NCBI GenBank assembly: GCA_964059195.1 | Contig: CAXKWD010000003.1 | Coordinates: 16,226,606-16,290,605 of the forward strand | Origin: Ectobius pallidus | Taxonomy: Eukaryota > Arthropoda > Insecta > Blattodea > Ectobiidae | Length of the DNA stretch: 64,000 nt | Reading direction: 5' to 3' | In this document: piece after piece, positions 32,256-44,576 of the stretch | Layout of the letters: the number at the start of each line of letters is the position of its first letter | Position numbering within the stretch: position 1 is the stretch's first letter | Translations under genes and position numbers: made by a program | The notes under the pieces: generated by a model | What the model saw: the letters and a program-made list of their open reading frames with translations, nothing else | The model's database searches: none | What the model was told of the DNA's origin: nothing

Positions 32256-34041
32256 CCTTTATATAATATGATACAAATAAGAAAGTTTGTACAACATGTT
32301 TTCACCATTTAATTTAGACGCACACTCTCACGAAGTGTTTCCAAAAGCACAGATGTTCCATCAGTAAAATCTCCTCAAAGCATTGCCCTCTTCCATTTAA
32401 TTTCAAGATAATTGAAAACCCGCGTTCAACATTTTTATGTACTGAAAATGTTCGTAAAACCGATTTTTATAGAAGTTCTCTTCCGTTTTAGGCCTATAAC
32501 GTTTCAACACAAAGAGCAGACAGGGAAGAGGAATAAAAGAGAAAATGTTTTAAATGGCACCACAATCCAACAGCAATGCCTAAGAGTATGAGAGGAATTC
32601 CAGGTTGGAAATATCTCTACACGATTTCCAAATTCTACTGCTTTCACCCTCCAAACCGAACGTTTGTTCCTTTTTATACGCTTCGAAACTAAGAGACTGC
32701 TATAAAAATGGAAGATACATAGCATTTTAACCCAATGACCCGAATCTGCCGTCGGCAGTAAAGGCCTGCAAAGGGGAACGGAGGCATGTCGCCAGTCGTG
32801 AAAGGGAGGGAAAACGAGAGAAAATATACGGACAGGCAGAGAGTGAAAGAAAAAGAAAAGCTGAGACTTTTTCCTTAGCATTCGTCCTTCTCAAAACATC
32901 ATACTACCAAGGGAACGTTCTGACTTCAGGTCTCGTTGGGATGAGTGTTTCTTACTTTAAGCCTAGGAAAATTGTTGATGAACATTCATCTACAGAGTGA
33001 TACAAATGTTGTTTCCATTCGGGGCATATAGAATGACAAATAATTATTAGGGGCCGTATTTTTTGGTAACAACGATAAGCGCGAAATTTTATAAAACAAC
33101 CTCCCTTAGCTATATTTAGCTTTTATATGCTTAAAATACCAATATGAACCAAATTGAATCCACGAAATATCGCGAAATTTACTCGATTCCGCGAAATGTG
33201 TCAATAAGCGCGAAATATGCCCCTTCTGTTCGTAAAGTGAGAAATGAGCCCGAAAATGTGCCTTAAAATCAAAATATTGTGTTTTGGTGTACTGTATTTT
33301 TTATTTCTTAGTAGCATGCTTTTTTTCTGCTGTTTCTGTGGTTGTCAAAGATTTACCGATATATCGATATTTGTGATCGATTACAAAGCTTGCAGAATTT
33401 ATGCAAAGATTTTCTGTGACCTGGTTTGTACTGTTGAGTACACTCCTTTCCTGCTATGTCTTTGCCAAGTTAGCGATGCCTATGATCGATTACAGCAGAA
33501 GAGTGTAGAATGTTTGTTACCTGTATTCAACAGATTTCGCCTTTTATCCACAGTAGTATAGTTGGTGCTTCTTTTTGAAAATGGCTATCTGATGGTGTTT
33601 AGTAGAAATTACGATAATATTTCTCGTCATTATATTTGAACATTAACTCTAATCATGCCTATATCGAAAGTTACTTCAGTTCATACAAGGGCAGAAGAAT
33701 ACGGAAATGGGGGGGGGGGGTGTTAGTTCATGTAAATAAAGAACCAAAGTTTATCATTGCGCCATGTTCCCAATGTAGTATAAGTAATTTATTTCACGAA
33801 ATACCCACCAAAATAGAAAGAAGGTAACACCGAAATCAGCCATTTTATTTCACCAATAAATCAGGGCCCTAATAAGTTTACAATATTTATCTACTGTTGT
33901 TTACACTTTATCACTGCAACAGTTTAACTTTACTATCGTATTAGCAACGTCGTAATACATTATTATGCAACAGCCTATAACACCATTCATTAGGACACGA
34001 GTATGCGATTATCATAATTTTCATTAGAAAATCCTAATTGC
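32256..34041. other. Unannotated stretch
   Basis: About 1.8 kb without a supportable gene. Open frames of 125 codons (minus, 32504-32881) and 105 codons (plus, 33244-33561) show no domain. GCGAAAT recurs four times at 33078-33215, as in subterminal repeats of some DNA transposons. A G run lies at about 33710. Confidence 0.5.
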
Positions 34042-34405
34042 CAGGGCCCGGACTTTGATGACCTAAAATACTTTAAAAATTAGCTTTAAAATGACTTCAA
34101 AAATACAAACAAACAAAATTACCCAAGAACTAAACAAGAAATCTGATATGAAAGTCACATAACTTCCTCTGCAGTATGGCCATGGGAAGAAGCCTATTGA
34201 TATTGGGCCAAATCGGTTTACCGGTACCGCAGTAATGCCCAATTTAGTGCCTATTTTAATGGTAATATATATCAGAAAGGCGCTATAACTCAAATACGTT
34301 TTATCGGATTTTCATGAAACTTGATATACGGATTTATAACGTCCATGGGAAGAAGCCTATTGAATTTGGACCAAATCGGTTGACCGGTACCGAAATAACG
34401 AGTAT
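34042..34405 (-). repeat. Modular repeat: head plus two reversed CCGGTACCG units
   Basis: Head at 34042-34175 (CAGGGCCCGGACTTTGATG, ACCTAAAA, AAGTCACATAACTTCCTCTG) is shared with 50158-50285. It is followed by reversed ACCGGTACCG units (near 34215 and 34384) and GGATTTTCATGAAACTTG. Non-coding. Confidence 0.6.
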
Positions 34406-34585
34406 ATCAATATTAATTTTGTAATGGATACAAAACGCTACAATATTATTTATTGCATGGCCCACAATATAATTTTAAACATAACGTAACAAATTGCCAA
34501 TCGTTTACTGATATTGTTAGCCCGCCTTGAGTGATTCGTTTCTTCATAACGATGTCAGTGTAAATAATAGTGTAAATTAAAGATT

Positions 34586-34890
34586 TGGGGGTACGCCGTA
34601 GCGTAGTGGTTGAGGCGCTGCGCTACAAACCAGAAGGTCGCGGGTTCGATTACCGATGAGGTCGTTGGAGTTTTTCAATTGGCCTAATCCTTCTAGTGGC
34701 ACTATGGCCCTGGGGTCGACTCAGCCTCTAACAGAAATGAGTACCAGGAGCAATCCTGGGAGTAAAGGCGGCCGGTGCGTAAGGCTGGCAATCTTACCAC
34801 CTTGAAGTGCCGAATGTCCAAAATCTGGTAGCCTCAACCTCCTGGAACCCTCTGGGCCTCCATGGCCTGTATAGAGATCACTTTACTTTA
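34586..34890 (+). mobile_element. tRNA-derived SINE, family C, full-length copy
   Basis: Head GTAGCGTAGTGGTTGAGG (A-box region) and GGGTTCGATTACC (B box), then the family body to TGGCCTGTATAGAGATCACTTTACTTTA. The short CTTTA repeat tail suggests LINE-mediated retrotransposition. Confidence 0.85.
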
Positions 34891-35358
34891 AATAAAAGAT
34901 TTAAAACACAACTAGCCGTTGAATATTGTATTATATTGTGCATTCTGTAGATACCGATATCTATATTATATTTTAATGTGAGTATTTTTCTTATCTGTTC
35001 CTGTGCAGCAATATACCTAATGTAATTCCTGATAGATAGATTCAGATTGACTTTTTATTCATTCATAATCTATAAGGATGCTTTAAACTTGAAACAAACA
35101 TGTCAGCGAATCGTAGGCCTATTGCATCATTAATATTACTGCCAGCGCATTTTGTTTTTGGAGTTTAGCTCTGAGATCTCTTACAAAAATAACTTCTTTT
35201 CTGCATGGACCTACCATAATTGCAATTATCACTGATTAAAAAATGCATTCTGGCACTTCGTTATATCAGTTTACCTAATTTTATTAATATCCACATTATC
35301 ATTGTAATTAGTGCTGACGTTATAATTGATTATCCGATATAGTATATTGCGATACAAG
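34891..35358. other. Unannotated AT-rich sequence
   Basis: No supportable feature. Confidence 0.6.
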
Positions 35359-35432
35359 TGCCGTAAGCGATGCATAGGGATCGAGGAAAGAGTTTTTTTC
35401 AATTTCCGAGATCCGTTATGCGCTTACGACAC
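35359..35432. repeat. Imperfect hairpin of about 30 bp stem
   Basis: GTGCCGTAAGCG (35360) pairs with CGCTTACGACAC, and GGGATCGAGGAAA with TTTCCGAGATCC, around a T-rich loop. A second inverted pair, TTTTTTGCACGA (about 35449) and TCGTGCAAAAAA (about 35755), lies just outside. Perhaps ends of a small DNA element. Confidence 0.55.
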
Positions 35433-35985
35433 GAGTATAGCATGCTATTTTTTGCACGATTATTATTTATATGAATTTAATTATATTAATTGAGATATTA
35501 GCTGAAAATGCTATGTATATACTTTATTGAAGATAGATGTTTATTTCAGAAAGTGATTCGCAAGTGCTTGTTGTTATGGGAAACGAATATTTGTCCTGGG
35601 GGGCCTTGTCCATAAAGGCTTGTATTATGATGTGCCGTAAGCAAATTCATAACCGCACGGAAACACTTACCGCACATAGCAACAAGATTGCGTGTGGGAA
35701 TGTCAACTTACGATCCACGGCAACAACATTGGTAAGTACCACTAGTTAGTTAAGTCGTGCAAAAAAGACTAAAAGGTATGACAAATGTGGATTGTTTTCA
35801 TAAAAAAGAAACCTATTTTCTGTGAGCTTGTATAATTTCGAGCGGTATAATCTTCTATTTCACCTTCTCGTTCCACTTTTAACACGTAATTGTTATTATG
35901 ACGTTCAAAATGACTATTTCGCCGACAATTTTTGCAGATAATGAGAGACGTTTGACATAATTCTATCTTTCTCCCTACCTCTACC

Positions 35986-36032
<47 letters not shown>

Positions 36033-37354
36033 ACCTCTCCCTTTTAGGGACATTTAAGCGACCCAGGCCACGCGGGCCCATTTAACATTATTAAGATAAA
36101 ATTTTCCAAAGGACCAAAGAAAAGTATTGCTAATTGCGGGTTTATCGTTATAAGGATAGACCATCGTTATACAGAGGTTTGACTGTAGCATCTTGAAACA
36201 CCGTCCCCGAAGTCAGAATGTTCCCTGGTAAGACATTTCTTCCGATTCCAGAAGGGAATTAAAAGCACTTAACTTTACTCGGCAAAGAAAGTTTTTAATT
36301 CTTTTTTTTCCCCCCTTTGCTTCTTTCCTGCTTTTCTTACTTTTTCTATTTTTAGCTTTCTTTGTAAAAATTTTTCCTCTAGTTCTTCATTCTCTGCGAA
36401 CGAAATGAGCAAGTTTCTTCTACAGTTCCTTTTAATTCCCGTACCTTCTAATTACTTAATATAAAGAGATAGAATGTCAGTTCTTTCGCACGAGTCATTT
36501 AACAAAATATCTGCGAGTCTAATGAAACTGACAGAAATTGCAATTCCATACTCTTCTGCTTGGAAATTGCTAAACCTTTCAAGTTGCCCACGAGGAATTC
36601 TTCTAACGCATCTCTCTATTACGTTCAAACTGTCTGGAACGTTATGTGCGTTATTTACACTACCTTCCCTTCTCAAGTCCCTTTAACACCTCAAATGTGT
36701 AACTTACCCATTAGTATCGTGGAGCCGTGCTAGAAAACAGTTTACTTTTGCAGCGGTCTGTGAGACCTCACGTTCATGGTTACGTAATTTTTCAGTTTAC
36801 TGATTTATGAATAACGATGAGTGTACGGCCAGGACAAATAAAACCGGTTAGGCCGAGAGCTTTAAGACTATGTGATGACAGTTACGATGAATTTCGGGGA
36901 AATTTTGCAGTAAATGTGTTGAGAAAATGACTATGTCTCATTTCTAAGGGGAATGTTGTAAGTTATGCTAATGAAATTTTGAATACAATCACTTATTATA
37001 ACCTTAAAGCCGTGCTCGATGTCATGATTCTGTTTAAGTATAATTTTTCATTCATTGCAATTTTGTGATAATCATAGCATAGTTATCTACTAGTTTAAAT
37101 ATCTGAGTGATATAAAACGATATATGATAAGAATTATTAGGGTACGTTTAGAAATTTGTACCGTTGTTCAAACTTTTGAATAGTAAATCAGCTGCGAAAC
37201 ACAATACCCAAAAAACTCGCCGAAGGAACCTCCCGTAATAACGTACAAATTATTCTGACATACATTACAACATACACTTCATCTTGGATTATATTCTCAA
37301 ATCCCTTTAAAGCAATAAATGGATTTATACTTATCATACCAACAACAACAAACG
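35433..37354. other. Unannotated stretch with a (CT)n tract
   Basis: No supportable gene. A CT repeat occupies about 35987-36031. Open frames up to 94 codons are low complexity. Confidence 0.55.
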
Positions 37355-37555
37355 GAGCGAGGTGGCCGAGATGTTAACGTCCTGGACTCGCATTCGGGAA
37401 GTCTCGGTTTCAGATCTCGTGGCCGGTCAATTTGATTTGGGTTTTACATGGTTTCTTCAGTCATAAAGGCAAATGTCAAACTGGGTTATTTACTTACCAT
37501 GATTCATCGATGATATTTCATTCTGCATCACATTCATTAAAAATAATATCACTTG
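37355..37555 (+). mobile_element. tRNA-derived SINE, family D
   Basis: Head GAGCGAGGTGGCCGAGATG ... GGACTCGCATTCGGGAAGTC resembles a Ser/Leu-type tRNA with a B-box-like GGTTTCAGATCTC. The body (CATGGTTTCTTCAGTCATAA, GGCAAATGTC) is shared with 45682-45869 reversed. Not a functional tRNA. Confidence 0.7.
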
Positions 37556-37700
37556 AAAATTAACACATCAAGAATCGCACCTTGTAGTCAATGCTATTTA
37601 AGCTACTGTAAATTTTGAACACAACCACGTATTTGGTTTTGGTGTACTTTGATTAATATCTCGTTGGGAGTGATGTGAATGACGTTACAAAAAAAAATTG

Positions 37701-38330
37701 TGCGTGGAACGCCATGCGACAGAAGTGAAACTTCTTTTAAATTTTGGATTATTGAATTTTTTTTTAATTTTGGATTTTTGGATTTTTAAATTTTGAATCT
37801 TTGAATTTTTTAATTTTGGAATTTTGGATTTTCTAAATTTTGGTACTTTTATTTTTTTATTTTTGGGATTTTTAATTTTAGATTTTCAATTTCTAATTTT
37901 GTTTTTTTATTATTTTTAAATTTTAGGATTTTTTATTTTTAATTTTGGATTCTTTATTAATTAAATTTTGGATATTTTATTTATTTTTTAAATTTTGGGC
38001 TTTTTGATTTTTTAATTTTGGGTTTTTATTTTTTTATTTTGGATTTTTTATAATAGTGAAGGGCTCACCACGCCACTAGCTCGAATCAGTAATAGCCCCC
38101 CAATCAATGCCTGATACCTTTCCCCCGCGTGCTCCCGTAAATTTATTTTATTTTTTAATTTAGGATTTTTAGAGTTTTTTATTTTTTAAATTTTGGATAA
38201 GCTGAGTTGTTTTCTGTGAAGTCCGTTCCGTCACAGCCCCACTAATTACATGACGATTTTGTTCGTAAAGCAAGTTTGGGTTAGCTCTCGATTTACTCCA
38301 ACCGCGGCTAAAGAAGTTTCACTTCAAAAA
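37701..38330 (+). mobile_element. Minisatellite-bearing inverted-repeat element, copy 2
   Basis: Same order as 28508-29340: hairpin (one mismatch), GAAGTGAAACTTCTTT (37722), a shorter TTTTGGATTTTT array, a C-containing interruption of about 90 bp (38052-38140), then the shared 3' part and AAAGAAGTTTCACTTC (38310-38325). The array is about half the length of copy 1. Confidence 0.75.
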
Positions 38331-38521
38331 CATTTGTGTATACTATATACTATATTGTGTATACTATTTGAAGAATAGTAACATATCTTTGAAATTGTGC
38401 ATTTCATTGCTTATGTGGTGCAGTGGCTTGGATGTATACTCTGAAAACCCCCATGAAATGATGGCTTAAGAATAATTCATAATTAAAACTTTAAGAATCA
38501 TTTAGTTGAATATAATAATTA

Positions 38522-39369
38522 CTAGCTTAAAAGACCCGGCGTCGCCCGGGTTTTGTATTTTGTAATTGGAAATTAGCTTATGAAGGATTTTCAATTTTAA
38601 ATTCTAGGTCCTTATATAGGCATTTATAATTTGAAATAGGAAGAACGACTTATTACACTCAAACTATTCCCTCAGAAAACGCTTGATATAGTTTTTTATG
38701 GCTCATAGAGGATCTAGAATTTTGCATCCCATCGCTTGTACAGTGCACAGCAAGCCTGGTAGAGGTTTAAATAAGAAGAAACAGAAATTCCTGTAACATA
38801 AAATTGCAATATCGAGGCGGGAAATTTCCCACTCTTATGTTACCATAAAGCCGTTTCGGAGATGAAATTAAATAGAAAGCATTATCACTTTCATACTTTT
38901 CTCTCCAAAAACCTGCGATATAATATAATAATATACACATTACCATACCTCGTTTGTTTTCTCTATGTCCAGGGTAGAGAAAGTTATGTGATTCCATTAT
39001 TTTAGTGGATTTCATTCTGTAATATTTATTTATAACATGAATTATTTTGATAACTTCTCTTATTTGTCAAAAGTGCATTTCATTTGTTTTTTCCAAGCCC
39101 ACCTGATACCATTTGGCAACAATATATTCTGTGATTTGGAATGGATAATTCTATGTAAAAAGGGATTAAGTATTTTCAAAAACATTTAATTTTTGGCATT
39201 TAGAATCAGAATTTTTCAAAATCCTTTCTTAGTGAGCACTTACATTATGAAACGAAGGTACTGTCAAAATTCCAAGTCTCTACCTGTTATAGTTTAGGCT
39301 GTACGTTGATTCCTGTCATTCAGTCAATCAGTCAGTCAGTCAGGACAAAGCCTTTTATATATATAGAGA
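38522..39369 (-). mobile_element. Helitron family 2, complete non-autonomous copy
   Basis: The minus strand begins A|TCTCTATATATATAAAAGG at 39369 and ends with the hairpin CCCGGGCGACGCCGGG and TTTTAAGCTAG (38525-38522), then T. Both ends and the A-T target fit Helitrons. About 848 bp with no Rep/Hel gene. A CAGTCAGTCAGT tract lies near the 5' end. Confidence 0.85.
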
Positions 39370-39484
39370 TTATCAACATTTTATAAGTCTTTTCATTGAA
39401 ACTCTAAGCGGTCACTCAGACCTCACGTTCATGTTAACAGAATAATTACGTTAAGGGTTATTATTATTATTACTACTACTAAGC

Positions 39485-39486
39485 TG

Positions 39487-39527
<41 letters not shown>

Positions 39528-39528
39528 T
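39485..39528 (+). repeat. (ATT)n microsatellite
   Basis: About 42 bp of TTA/ATT repeats directly before a LINE 3' tail of TTACTTACTTAC. Confidence 0.9.
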
Positions 39529-40205
39529 ACTTACTTACTTGCTCAATGGAAATAGATAATTCCTAAGCAAGCTAAAGGAATTACTATTTTATGCAACCCG
39601 AAAGGTTATTGCCGCGCTTATCTGAGCCCACCATTTAACTCTACTCTGTGCTAAAATCCATCCAACCACCCCTCTCAATTCCTACTTCCCTTAAATCTAT
39701 CCTAATATTGTGCTCCTACCTACGCCTAGGTCTTCCAAGTGGTCTTTTCCCATCGGGCCTCCCTGTCAATATTTTTTTATATACGTCTTTCCTCCCCATG
39801 CGTGCAACATGTCCAGCCCATTTCATCCTCCGTGATTTAATTACTCTTACTATATCCGGTGACGAGTACAGGTTAAGAAGCTCATGGAGTTTTCTCCAGT
39901 CCCCGTTTTCATCTCTCTGGCCCAAATATTTTCCTAAGCCCCCTGTTTTCGAACACTCTCAGAGTATGTTCTTCCCGAAGGGATGGGGAGGGATTTAATT
40001 TTGATAAAAGGAAATTAATCTGTATTATTATTTTAATAATTGAAATGATTGTACCATAATTGATATTATGAAGTCTCACTTCCATATAATACAACCGGCA
40101 GTGTCATAAATCTTTATTTTTAGATTTCTGGACAGAAGACGAGAAGATAAAGAGTTGGTAAACTGCATACAAACAAGCATTTCCTCATTTTAGTCTAAAC
40201 TTAAC
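39529..40205 (-). pseudogene. LINE RT C-terminal fragment (family G) with an internal foreign segment
   Basis: The minus strand encodes LNLYSSPDIVRVIKSRRMKW, AGHVARMG and GRPRRR. Between the segments matching LYGSET-like and EEHTLRVFENRG coding (about 39975-40068) about 95 bp of unrelated AT-rich sequence replaces the expected roughly 20 bp, indicating an insertion or rearrangement. Several frameshifts. Confidence 0.8.
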
Positions 40206-40365
40206 TTCTGCTCCCAGATATTTCAATTTCTCCACTTGTCGATTTACCGGCTTTTCTAATATTTTGTAGAGTTTTTTTTTTTTTTTTGACGTTCCATGAC
40301 CATATAGGCTACTTAGTTTTTTCTGTATTAATCCAACATTCCTGCAGGCATCGGAAAGACTTTCT

Positions 40366-40380
40366 GCATTATTATTATTA

Positions 40381-40442
<62 letters not shown>

Positions 40443-40443
40443 G
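40366..40443 (+). repeat. (ATT)n microsatellite, about 75 bp
   Basis: Long ATT run abutting the 3' tail of SINE family C; similar ATT runs follow that SINE at 40755. Confidence 0.95.
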
Positions 40444-40445
40444 TA

Positions 40446-40754
40446 AAAGTAAAGTAAAGTGTTCCCTATTACAGGTCATGGAGGCCCAGAGGGTTCCAGG
40501 AGGTTGAGGCTCCCAGATTTTTAAACATCGGCACATGAAGGTGGTAAGGTTTTCAGCCTTACGCACCGACCGCCTTTACCCCCAGGATTGCTCCTGGTAC
40601 TCATTTCTGTTAGAGGCTGAGTCGACCCCAGGGCCATAGTGCCACCAGAAGGATTAGGTCAATTGAAAAACTCCAACGACCTCATCGGAGAACGAACCCG
40701 CGACCTTCCGGTTTGTAGCGCAGCGCCTCAACCACTATGCTACGGCGTACCCCC
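40446..40754 (-). mobile_element. tRNA-derived SINE, family C, full-length copy
   Basis: Minus strand: GTACGCCGTAGCATAGTGG head, B-box-like GGGTTCGTTCTCC, family body, and an ACTTTACTTTACTTT tail. Flanked by ATT repeats on both sides, so it inserted in or seeded a microsatellite. Confidence 0.85.
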
Positions 40755-41451
40755 ATTATTATTATTAGTATTATTAGTATTATTATTATTATTGTTATTG
40801 TTATATGAGATAAAGTAAAAATGGATACATGCTTAAACTATTACTGAGCAAGAAAAATAGACTGGGAGGGGAGGCTTAAGGAATTAACAAAATACAAATC
40901 GTCATGTACTATGAGCTCTAATCCCTCGTAACGCGGGTTTGATTATCTCACATGACAATCAGGGAAGGGAATGACACACTGGGCCGCTTGTAGCCTGGAT
41001 TATTAAGCAAATATTGCACTTGCTAATCCATGTTGTTGTAAGGCTGCCAAAACTGACATTCTATTTCCAATTAATGCAAAATTTATTGCTACAGCTTCCA
41101 TTGCACCACGTGTCACCAACTGACCTCTCTCGTCAACTACCCACTCCCCACCCAGAAAAAAAAATAGCATGCAAGATTCAAATCAATGTTGTAGTTCCAT
41201 CAAAACATACGTACTTTATTTATTTATTCGCTTTCTCTCATTTCATTTTTGCATTTAATTCAGACTATGACAAACGTTATAAAACATTTGCAACGGGATT
41301 TCACATTGCCCTATATTATTTTCTAGATAGCTAGAACCAAAAGAATACCTTTTAACAGAAGACACACGGAGTACAAGTTGGATATTGCTATACAACCTTT
41401 ATGTCACTCCATTGCTTCTAACTTTGGTTTCGGAGTGAAATGGATGATGAT
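40755..41451. other. Unannotated sequence
   Basis: No supportable gene; ATT repeats to about 40803. A 106-codon open frame (41014-41334) has no recognisable domain. Confidence 0.5.
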
Positions 41452-41682
41452 GATGATGATGTGAGACATGGTTGCTTACTCTTCGGGAAGAACATAATCT
41501 GAGAGTGTTCGAAAACATGGTGCTTAGGAAAATATTTGGGCCTAAGAGAGATTGAAAATGGGGACTGGAGAAAACTTTATAACGACGAGCTTCATAACCT
41601 GTACTCGTCACCGGATATAGTAAGGGTAATTAAATCACAGAGGATGAAATGGGCTGGACATGGGGAGAAAAGACATGCCTTT
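41452..41682 (+). pseudogene. LINE family G fragment with an internal GAT expansion
   Basis: Matches the segment from GGATGTGAGACATGG to GACATG in other copies. The GGATG at its start is expanded to six GAT units, and about 15 bp is missing between two CATG repeats near 41660 (slippage deletion). The 3' tail is absent. Confidence 0.75.
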
Positions 41683-41703
41683 TAAGCTATATATATGTGA
41701 TAT

Positions 41704-41800
41704 ATGATATTTCTAGATCTGAAGGTCGCGGATCAAACCCGGCCGCTGTCGATGGATTTTCCAGGACGTAAAAACACTGGGCACGGAATCCTCTGTGAGG
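41704..41800 (+). mobile_element. SINE family F fragment
   Basis: GATCTGAAGGTCGCGGATCA (B-box region) and GTCGATGGATTTTCCAGGAC match 55484-55591 and 52400-52480. Confidence 0.55.
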
Positions 41801-42890
41801 GACTTTAAGTTAGGGGGACGTGTCGTAGATTTACGGGACGTAAAATAACTCCAAGCTAAATTGGAGTCCCTGGACAAAATTCCTTGGCCCTTTCACGTCC
41901 AAGTAAATATCGTAGTTTCCGGGGGGGCTTACCACCTGTCACTCTGCCCTCTATCGTGAAATAAGCGTAACAAAATTTTTAAAAGCAACAATAACCTCCA
42001 TCGGTCCTACGCTTCACTACAGTGGGAGCAATAAGAAATATGATAATGGTATCGAGGTTACGTCTCTTTCAAGTTTATAACCAAATTTCAAAAATGATTG
42101 AGTTCAACAAATCTGTGTTTCATACTCTTATACGATACTGGTCAAAATCGAAAGAAGATGTATACAGTATGTGGCATTCTTTCTTTATTTCTTTCGAAGA
42201 CGAATACAATGTAGAAGTAACATTCTATATGTAGAATTTTCCTTCTACATGATTTGTTCTGAAAAACTGGAAACATAACTATTTCCCATGGTCACTTGAA
42301 ATTACACTGTAGGGTAGTGAGAAATTAAAGTGTGGATGGAGGTAGAAATGAGGAGACAATCAACCATTCAAGTTACGGCATCGCCTGCCGGTATTACGGT
42401 GACCACTTCTCTGGCAGCAGAGTACTGCGGGAAGTCTAACTTAACTCGGCAGGCGCTCCGTTCAACAGGACAACCACTACAAACGACAAATATGATTTAA
42501 ACACGCAACCAAATCAACATTCAAATTTTTCTGATGAAGATTAAAAGAATAATAAAAAGTCGCACAGGTAGTTTCGCACAGTTCGCTACAGTTTCAACCT
42601 AATAGACCAATCTATGATTCATAGAAGCAGAGTTGAAAAATCGCTATTTTTAACAGTTTTCGATTTTTCTAGCAAAAAGTTATGAACCTATTCTTATTGT
42701 TTGGGAATCATTTTCTTCGTCTTTTTAAGTTCTATCTCGTGATAGTTTTCGTCTTCCCCACTTCTTTTTTTTAATTTTTGACAATTTAAAATAATAAAAA
42801 AATACTTATTACACCTTTCTCCTTTTTTTATCACCATGATGCTGCAAACGAATTTTTTCCAAAATATTATACAATGAAATCCTATTATTA
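41801..42890. other. Unannotated stretch
   Basis: No gene. CGCCTGCCG (42382) and CGGCAGGCG (42447) form a short inverted pair around GTACTGCGGGAAGTCT, a string resembling parts of 51600-51720 and 16745-16775. Confidence 0.45.
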
Positions 42891-42941
42891 TTATAATTAT
42901 TATTATTATTATTATTATTATTGTTATTATTATTATTATTA
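42891..42941 (+). repeat. (ATT)n microsatellite
   Basis: About 50 bp of ATT repeats directly 5' of a Helitron start. Confidence 0.9.
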
Positions 42942-43330
42942 TCGTCTATATAAAAACTAATGTATGTGTGTCTGTCCTTTATGCATTACTACACCATTCA
43001 TCCGATCGCCATGAAACTTCGGGAAATTGTTGAGTACACTCCCGCGAAGGTTTCTGGCATAGTACATTTTTAATTTTAGGTTTCGTTCGCGAGTTATGAG
43101 CGAAAACCGGGAAGGAGTTGCGCTTTCGAAGCATCGGTTCTCAATAATACATTTCAGTTGTCATATCTGTTGCAGTTGGCTTTTTCTATTTTTGTCATAT
43201 CTTGGAAATAAAAGCATCGCGATCGCTTGAATGTTGTAAGCCCACGTTGGTCAATTCATTTGTTTATAATGTCAAGGCACGCAGATATCTGAAAGTTTCA
43301 ACTTAGACGGAAGAGGGATAATTAATATAG
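42942..43330 (+). mobile_element. Helitron family 1, 5' half
   Basis: Starts TCGTCTATATAAAAACTAATG, followed by TGTCTGTCCTTTATGCATTAC, the 5' segment seen reversed at 21110. It ends abruptly within the family near 43330, so the 3' hairpin is missing. Confidence 0.7.
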
Positions 43331-43799
43331 GTCCTGAGTGAGTAATGAGTGTATTTTTTTACGCCATATGATCTCAGGAAAGTTCTCCATAAGTATAGGT
43401 AAAATTTCGTGAATCACCCTGTATAATATATGAAGCAAACCAGAATTACCCATATAGAGCATTTAGCACATCGCACGTGAATGATTATTCTAATGCAGTG
43501 CAAATAAGTGTAATCAAAGCAGAGATCAAAGTGCAAGTGCGTGATTGCGTGGCAGAGAGTGACGGAAATCATGGGATTGCTTGTGCGTGCATCACGCATA
43601 CATTCAATTAACACGTCACAATTGCTACATCTGCACTTTGCCAGGATCTCGTGACGAAAGTACGGCAATATCTATCTCATTGTGCATTGCACTAACCCAA
43701 GCCACAAATCTAGAGTGATAGGGAAAAAGCGAATAAGTCAAAACACCAAAGTTTTCGGTGAGACAAATAACAATTTATTTCCACAGCATTGTTACAATA
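43331..43799. other. Unannotated sequence with a lone mariner-like terminus
   Basis: No gene. GAATCACCCTGTATAATA near 43412 looks like one end of a mariner-type element; I found no partner. Confidence 0.4.
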
Positions 43800-44576
43800 C
43801 TAGGAGGTGCCCGCGGCTTCGCCCACGATAATTAATTGAAAAATTAAAAATTAATAGTATATTAAGTATTAAAGCAGTATATTTATTAACACTTGCACGA
43901 GAATCATTCTTAAACTAAACCATTAATAATTAATGAAACAGCTAAAATTCCGGCTTCAAGAGTACATTCCACGATTAGAAATCGCCACCTGGGAAAACAA
44001 TCTGATTCGATAATGCAGTTCCAAAGATAACTGTGAACCACTGCCTTCTAAACTGTATAATTCTCGTGCGTAATTCTCCAGACGGCGGTGGATAATACGT
44101 ATCGTTTCTCAACTGTTTGTTGACAGATGAATATGATGTGAATTTTATTTGATAAATTCAGTGTAATTTTCAGAAATTACATAATTTTTCAAGGGAAGGA
44201 ATAGTTTGTTTGGAATTTTTATTATCAGCGATATTTCAAGAGTTAAACCATCAATATTTTACAGCTGGTGCCCCCGGCTTCGCCCGCCATTATTAATTGA
44301 CTCCAGGATTTTAAACAAATTTACACTGCTAGATTATTAAAAATGTTTGTGGTTCAGAGCTATGAAAATTGTAAGTAAAAATAAAATTAGAATATTTGTT
44401 CATTGTGTTCATTTCACTTAGGCCTTATATAATAAAGAAACGGTTTTCCTAATTATGTAGTCGTCATGAAAGTTTACACTGCGACAGACGAACATCGCCG
44501 AGTATACCCGATGTCTCACGAAGCGGACGAGCGAGCAAGCACGCTATTTAGGGCCGTTGAATTGTATAAGAGTAGA
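43800..44576 (-). mobile_element. Composite non-autonomous Helitron (modules A and B), copy 3
   Basis: The minus strand starts at about 44576 (TCTACTCTTATAC). Module A ends near 44270 with GGGCGAAGCCGGGGGCACCAGC. Module B ends with GGGCGAAGCCGCGGGCACC and CTAG (43803-43800), followed by T. Same module order and junction as 12585-13298. Confidence 0.8.

Noticed and set aside
33244..33561. 105-codon frame with a hydrophobic start resembling a signal peptide
   Set aside because: Cys/Phe-rich from T-rich DNA; no conserved motif and no sign of selection.
37355..37428. Ser/Leu-type tRNA gene
   Set aside because: Mismatched stems, and the same head is attached to a shared body at 45682-45869; SINE head.
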